A stretch of 64,000 bases of DNA from Hybos culiciformis. Taxonomy: Eukaryota; Arthropoda; Insecta; Diptera; Hybotidae. The DNA lies in the NCBI GenBank assembly GCA_964007475.1, contig OZ023273.1:104344485-104408484 (forward strand). Direction: 5' to 3'. A program made the translations under genes and the position numbers. The notes under the pieces were generated by a model. That model had not been told where the DNA came from. It saw only the letters and a list, made by a program, of their open reading frames with translations, and did no database searches. Position 1 is the stretch's first letter. The number at the start of each line of letters is the position of its first letter. Shown in pieces: positions 58,264-64,000 of this stretch.

Positions 58264-61200
58264 GTGAGTTCATGTGGTGGATCTGGATATGTTAGTGTTC
58301 ATTTTTAATGAAAGAATATAACAAACATATTTCAGGCTGCACATTAGATGACTAAATGGCACCAATTTCAAATCAATTGTTTTTACAGCTTAAGACGAAT
58401 TAGGGTTAAAAATAATATGCTGAAAGTCCGTTTGGGAGCTAATACAAAAATCTGAATATTTCTGAAACAAATTAAAAAATTTTAGTCTTTTCAACAGTTC
58501 TCGATTGTCAAACGGATATTTTCAGGTAAAAAATTTATGTTATTTATATAAAAAAAAAAAATTATATAATAAAAATTAAGGGTATAACAGCAGCAAAAGA
58601 TCAAAAAATGTGCACAGTAAAGAACAAAAAAAAAAAAAAAAAAAATTGAAAATTAGTGAAAAAGTTTTTAAATTTTTACGACACTTTGGATACTTTTGCT
58701 CTTCTTCTTTAATTATCTTTTTTTTTTGTTTTATTTAGAGTAATCTAAGTAAAAATTATCTTAAAAATAATGCTGGAACATACCTAGTAAAATTATCAGT
58801 TGAAAAAATAAAATTATTTTACTAAAATATGTAAAAGTTTATTTCACGGCTTTCTGTCTTTCAATATGTCCAATTTTATAAATTTATTCCGCAGTAGCAG
58901 CATTTCAAGCCAAGCAAATATTCTTGATTTTATTATAAAGAGAAAAATATTTGGGTATGTAGTTTTTCCAACAAAATATAAGTTTTAGAAAAAAGTCTTT
59001 GCGCGTGTATCTAACTTGTAAATAAGCAGTGATTGATATAATTTTTTTTTTTCTGTTTTAGTTTCGACTGTTAAAGTTTTCAAGAAGACACAATATTGAA
59101 TAAAAGAATATTTGATTTTTGACATCTGATCTTATCGATTAGTCTTAAAAAAAAATAAAAATCTCTGAGAGGTATATATTTAAAACAGAAATGGATAATA
59201 TATGTTCTTTTACATCTATCAATTTACAAACTTATATTATTTTAAGTTTTTTGTGATAAATAAAGAACTATATAAGATATTGAAAAACCATCAAGTAAGT
59301 TTGCAGAAGATTATTTGTGATTGATTGCTTTTTTGTTTTGTTTTTGTGTATAGTGTGAGTGATACTTATAACTTAAAGTTTAGCAAAAAAATTATTTCCG
59401 TGTATTTGTGTTATTTTCATTAATATAATTTTTTTTCTTACAGAATATACAAAATGATTACTTTTTTTTAATAAAAAAGATTCTAATTATACTTAATAAA
59501 AGTAAAGTTTTATTATTAAATTCAAGCTTTGATGTACACATTAATCAAGTTTCAGGTGCAAGATTTTCTTTTTTTTTTAATAATTTTACAAACTCTTTTT
59601 TTTAAGAAATCCTTTATTTAAAATTAGTTTCTTAAAATGGAAAATTTTCAAAACTTTCCATTTTACTTTAATTACCAACACTGTTTTTCTTCTTGTTTTT
59701 TTTTTTTTAGCCATTATGGAAAAAGGGCTATTATTGCCAACATTAAAGTAGAAAAAGTTTATTTTACCTGTATTTTAAAATTTTATATTGCTCTTGAATT
59801 ATATTTTCAAGGGATAAATGTTGGATTCCATACTATGTTAACATAATATATTTTTAGAAAATTAAATTTTAGTTCGAAAATAAAAAGTAAATAAAAAAAA
59901 ATGTATTCATAATGTCTTAAACTTAGTGTAATTAATAAGGAAAATCAATAAGAACTTAGTAAAACGTATGATTCGAAAATGAGCATCGTTCCAGATTCAT
60001 AATCATTGCTGGTACCTAAATATATGAGTTTTAAAATAAACTTTTAATAACATTTTGAAGTTAATTAATAAATTTTTTTTTTCAGATTGGAAGATTGGTA
60101 AAAAATTCTATGAAACTATTTGAATCTAATCAGTGTGATTAATGAACAAAATTTTATGAATATTTTAAATAAATCCATAATTTGTTATCTCGCGTTAAAT
60201 TTTCTTTGATTTCGAATGTAAAACAATTCTTGACAGTTCAGTAGACTTTCTGATATGCAACTTTGTAATAAATATGTATATAAAATATTATATTTCGAAA
60301 ATGAGAAAGATTTATGCTTTATGGTTAGAATTTAATTCAAATACATTTTTAATTCGTATTAAGACTAGAAAATATCGTATTTGCTTTTTAAAAAAATTAA
60401 AAAATACATTAAATAAGGATATATTATAATTTTTTATTTGCCTTAGAAAATTTGCAAAATATAAAACTTAATATATTTGCGGTAATATATTGGAATCCAA
60501 TTACAATTTTAATTGAAAATTCGAACCCTTCTCATCACATGGCTTACTGCAATTGTAGATGTATCTTATTTGCGAAAGAAAACTATACAAAAAATTACTT
60601 AATTTAAATAAAAAATTGCTTTAATTAAGTAAAATAGTTTTGCAATGTTGTAATCTTGTAATGTAGCATGCTTTTATGTGTTATCTTATCATATAAAAAT
60701 TCCAAGAATCTAATCTACAAAGTTACGACATCAGTCAGAACTATTTAAACAAATATTTCACGGAATATTATTATTTTAATAAAATTAGATTTATGAATTA
60801 TTTTTTGAATGTTTTCAGCTTCGTCATTTTTGTTAATTTTCAAAATTTTGTTTGCTACTAACTACTAAATTAAAAACAAAATTTATTTTATATATCCTAT
60901 TATCGATAAGGAGATACACATTTTAATAATTTTGTGAACATTAAATTGTTTAATCTTAAATTTTATTTGAAAAAAAAAAAAAAATATTCTTTTTATATTC
61001 TTTTATAATTTTATTACATTAAGATAAAGTATTAAATTAAAAAACAAAAAAAAATATATATAATTTTTTTGTGTTGCTTGGTAATAAATTTTAATGGTAA
61101 ACAATTTTCCATTAAAGTATTAAAACTAATCAAAATTATTTCCATTTAATATTCAAAAGTTCTTTGAGCAATTACTTTTATGTGGTTGTTTCAAAAAGCG

Positions 61201-61630
61201 AAGAAAATTTATTATTTTATAGTTATAGAAAATTTTCCTGTATTTTCCCTACCGAAATAATAATTAGAGAAATATATATAAAGTATAAAGATAATTAACA
61301 TAAAATCAATTTTAAAATAATATTTAACTTAAAAAAATAAATATAATTTTCTTAAAATATTAAGAAATCTCTTATGTATGACATTTTTGTTTTCCTTTAA
61401 CTCTTTATCCTATAATGATTGGGTTTTTAGATAAAAAAAAAAAATTGTTTGCTTGAACAAATTTTGTGTACATATATAAGTATATACTGTATCTAAGTTG
61501 AAGCTTTACGTGATTGTAAACACAAATTATGTCAATATATGATTATACCAAATTACTGTTATGAAGGTAATTTTTAACTCCAGATTCCATCAAATTTAGA
61601 TCAAAGTTAGAAATTGGAATAAAAACCAGG

Positions 61631-61830
61631 NNNNNNNNNNNNNNNNNNNNNNNNNNNNNNNNNNNNNNNNNNNNNNNNNNNNNNNNNNNNNNNNNNNNNN
61701 NNNNNNNNNNNNNNNNNNNNNNNNNNNNNNNNNNNNNNNNNNNNNNNNNNNNNNNNNNNNNNNNNNNNNNNNNNNNNNNNNNNNNNNNNNNNNNNNNNNN
61801 NNNNNNNNNNNNNNNNNNNNNNNNNNNNNN
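61631..61830. other. Assembly gap, 200 N
   Basis: Exactly 200 unknown bases, probably a scaffold placeholder of arbitrary size. Any frame read across it is meaningless. Confidence 0.99.
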
Positions 61831-61976
61831 TCAAGGATATTTGGGTAAAAGAATGGTTACAGCTCAAGGATTCTTGTTAGGGTTAGGGCTTGGATTCGAT
61901 AGTACATAATTGGATAATTGGTAATGGTATAATGATATTGAAGCATTAAAGGAACCTAAAAATATGTTCAACCCCT

Positions 61977-62045
61977 GATTTTGACTTAAAATTAAAATAT
62001 ATCAAATCCTGGTTTTGACTTAAAATTAAAATATATTAAATCTGT
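61977..62045. repeat. 34-bp tandem duplication
   Basis: TTTTGACTTAAAATTAAAAT begins at 61979 and again at 62013. The copies differ at a few bases. Confidence 0.9.
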
Positions 62046-63821
62046 ATACCTACTGTTATATATTTTTTCTTAATTGATTGGGTTATTCAAATGATATTTT
62101 CAGATATATAAAGCTTAAATGATTCAAAAATTTCTAAATTCCTAAAATTTTTAAATTTTTTTGCATTTAGAAAGTAAATTAATCCATATTAAAATATTAA
62201 AAGAAATCACTAATTTTTATGCACAAAATAAAAATTCTTTCACTTATTTAACCCCGAAAAACACTATATATAAAATCAATCAATATAAAAAACAGATTTT
62301 TCAGTTAATAAAAATTCCTGAGTCTTTAGAGAAAAACATTTAGTTGTGTTTTCATCGTTAGTACACTATTAGGATAGAAAATTCTTTCATAAGAAATGTC
62401 AAAACTGACTTATCTGGTAGATATAATATAATAAACTTTTTCAATCCTTAATCCTGAATAAATTCTTAAATAATCTCATAATAATAGAATTTTCTCTTCC
62501 TTTTTTTCTAATTGTTTATTTTTATTTTATATTTTTTTTGTTTTCCCAATAAAAGAAAAATTATTTATTTATTTGTATCTTTTGAACAACATAAGAAATG
62601 TATAATATAATATATACTATATACACAATACGTAAATATATAAATGTTAGAAAAATATACATATAAATAAACCATAAAAATAATATTCACGAAATTATGT
62701 TGTTAAAAGAAAATTTAATATAATTAATTTATTTTTGCGAGTTTTCAAAAATATATATGTATGTTCTAGAAGAGAATGGTAGAGTTTTTTTTTTTATGTG
62801 CGAGGATACAGATGTTTTAAATTAAATGATGAATTGAGATTTTTTTTGCTAGTATATATATGTATATAGTTAAAAAATATAAACAAAAAAAATATTTACA
62901 GAAATATGTTTTTTTTTTCTTGTTGCTGCTGAGGTTATAAATGACATGTGGTTTAGTCTTTTAAGTATGATTAATGACTTTCAAAAATATGAAATTAAAA
63001 AAAAATATATATGTATATATACTTATATATTTTTATTATTAGCGTGTTATTTAATATTTATTTTATTTTAAAAAAATAAAATTTGGAAATCTCTAAAAAA
63101 AAAAATTATGAAACTTTTGGATGATATGGATTTTTTTGATAAACTTAAATTTTTGAAGAATAATATAGATTGATTAAAAGATGGCATTTGTATTATTTGT
63201 AGGAATTAAAAATATTGAAAGTATTAAGTTTTTTTTTTTAATATTAAATTTATCTATACAATATAGATTTAAAATTTTTTTTATCGAAATTCAATTTTAT
63301 ACTGCAAATAATTATTAATTATACTTTCAGTTGTAAATGGTCATCATTACTCACTATATTAGTCTTAATTAGAAATTTTTTTGTTACTCTATTTTACTAT
63401 TGAAAGCCAGTAACTAAATAATTTACTGTAAGGAAAATTAGATGTTTGAACAATTCCTCACAAGATATTTTGATCGAAAATATAATTAGTGAAAAATTGT
63501 ATAATAATATTATAACTATCAGTAATATTAGAATTAAGAATAACAATGTGTGCCGATAGTTTTATGTAATTAAAACTTCTTAACTGAATATACTCGTAAA
63601 GTTTGAGCAGACGACGATGCCGTTTCTGCCGTGAAAGTTGCTTATTATATTATACAATTTAGAAAACCTTAATAGTACGATATTATAAATTATAATACAA
63701 CTTTTTGTAAACAATATAATTTTAATATATATAATGTATTCTATAAAATAGGCAAAAAAATAAATTTAATAATTTTCTTCTAGAAAACCACTACAAAAAA
63801 TCACAACATTATATTTACTTC

Positions 63822-63843
63822 TATTATTATTATTATTATTATT
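63822..63843. repeat. (ATT)n microsatellite
   Basis: About seven TAT/ATT units. Confidence 0.9.
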
Positions 63844-64000
63844 GGTCTCTATTTAATAATGTTTATTTTTTTTTTGTTATTAAAATATTAAATGGAAAAG
63901 AATTACAATTTAATTTTTTTCCCTCTTAAAAAAAAAAATATTACCTAATTTCAATTCACATTATAAATATTTGACCATATTGCTCATAATTGGCTTTTTA

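Larger units (their letters stand above)
53401..61630. other. Long AT-rich non-coding stretch
   Basis: About 8.2 kb with no recognised gene. It includes a perfect 20-bp hairpin (57091-57137), a GA-rich purine tract (57705-57780), homopolymers (58000-58100, 58625-58645) and one exon-like island near 58100-58263. Confidence 0.55.
61831..64000. other. AT-rich non-coding DNA after the gap
   Basis: No supported gene. A 34-bp tandem pair sits at 61977-62045. A 60-codon frame at 62161-62343 starts at TTG, lacks an ATG, is Lys/Ile/Asn-rich and shows no known domain. An ATT microsatellite is at 63822-63843. Confidence 0.55.

Noticed and set aside
61607..61867. Open frame crossing the run of N
   Set aside because: Most of its codons are unknown bases.
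62161..62343. 60-codon frame after the gap
   Set aside because: Begins at TTG without an ATG near the start, is Lys/Ile/Asn-rich and matches no family I recognise.

Overview
This is a very AT-rich piece of eukaryotic nuclear DNA, about four-fifths A+T by eye, packed with poly-A/poly-T runs, TA/CA/TAA microsatellites and transposon debris. The mix of elements (an env-less Ty3/gypsy-type LTR retrotransposon, non-autonomous hAT, pogo/Tigger-like and Harbinger-like elements, foldback elements and a non-LTR retrotransposon scrap) points to an arthropod, most likely an insect. I cannot place it more precisely. A 200-base run of N (61631-61830) shows it comes from a scaffolded assembly. No host protein-coding gene, rRNA or intact tRNA can be called with confidence. 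Most of the window reads as intergenic or long-intron DNA.

Layout. 1-3104: simple AT-rich DNA. 3113-3925: non-autonomous hAT element with an exact 8-bp target duplication. 5036-6238: exact 598-bp tandem duplication. 6841-12049: a nearly intact LTR retrotransposon with LTRs identical except for one 7-bp indel and a TTCA target duplication. It carries one gag-pol reading frame (7296-11438) broken only by a single in-frame TAA at 9726-9728. 12054-21519: AT-rich, with one possible tRNA-derived SINE relic. 21520-22403: an element with terminal inverted repeats and subterminal 16-bp repeats. 33852-34476: a pogo/Tigger-like element carrying an antisense scrap of a non-LTR reverse transcriptase. 41472-42316: an old hAT relative filled with minisatellites. 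42650-43402: a GC-rich giant palindrome with a 9-10-bp target duplication. 50156-50516 and 50622-51179: a Harbinger-like MITE and another hAT MITE side by side. 52495-53237: a TIR element enclosing a tRNA-like, A-tailed module. The rest is AT-rich sequence with microsatellites and a few weak open frames.

How it works together. The only recognisable proteins are the retrotransposon's own: Gag with an N-terminal SAP-like segment, an aspartate/glycine-rich tract and two zinc knuckles; an aspartic protease; reverse transcriptase; RNase H; and an integrase with HHCC, DDE and GPY/F motifs. All other elements lack coding capacity and would have depended on enzymes encoded elsewhere. Most target duplications are intact, so they mark real insertion events and not chance repeats.
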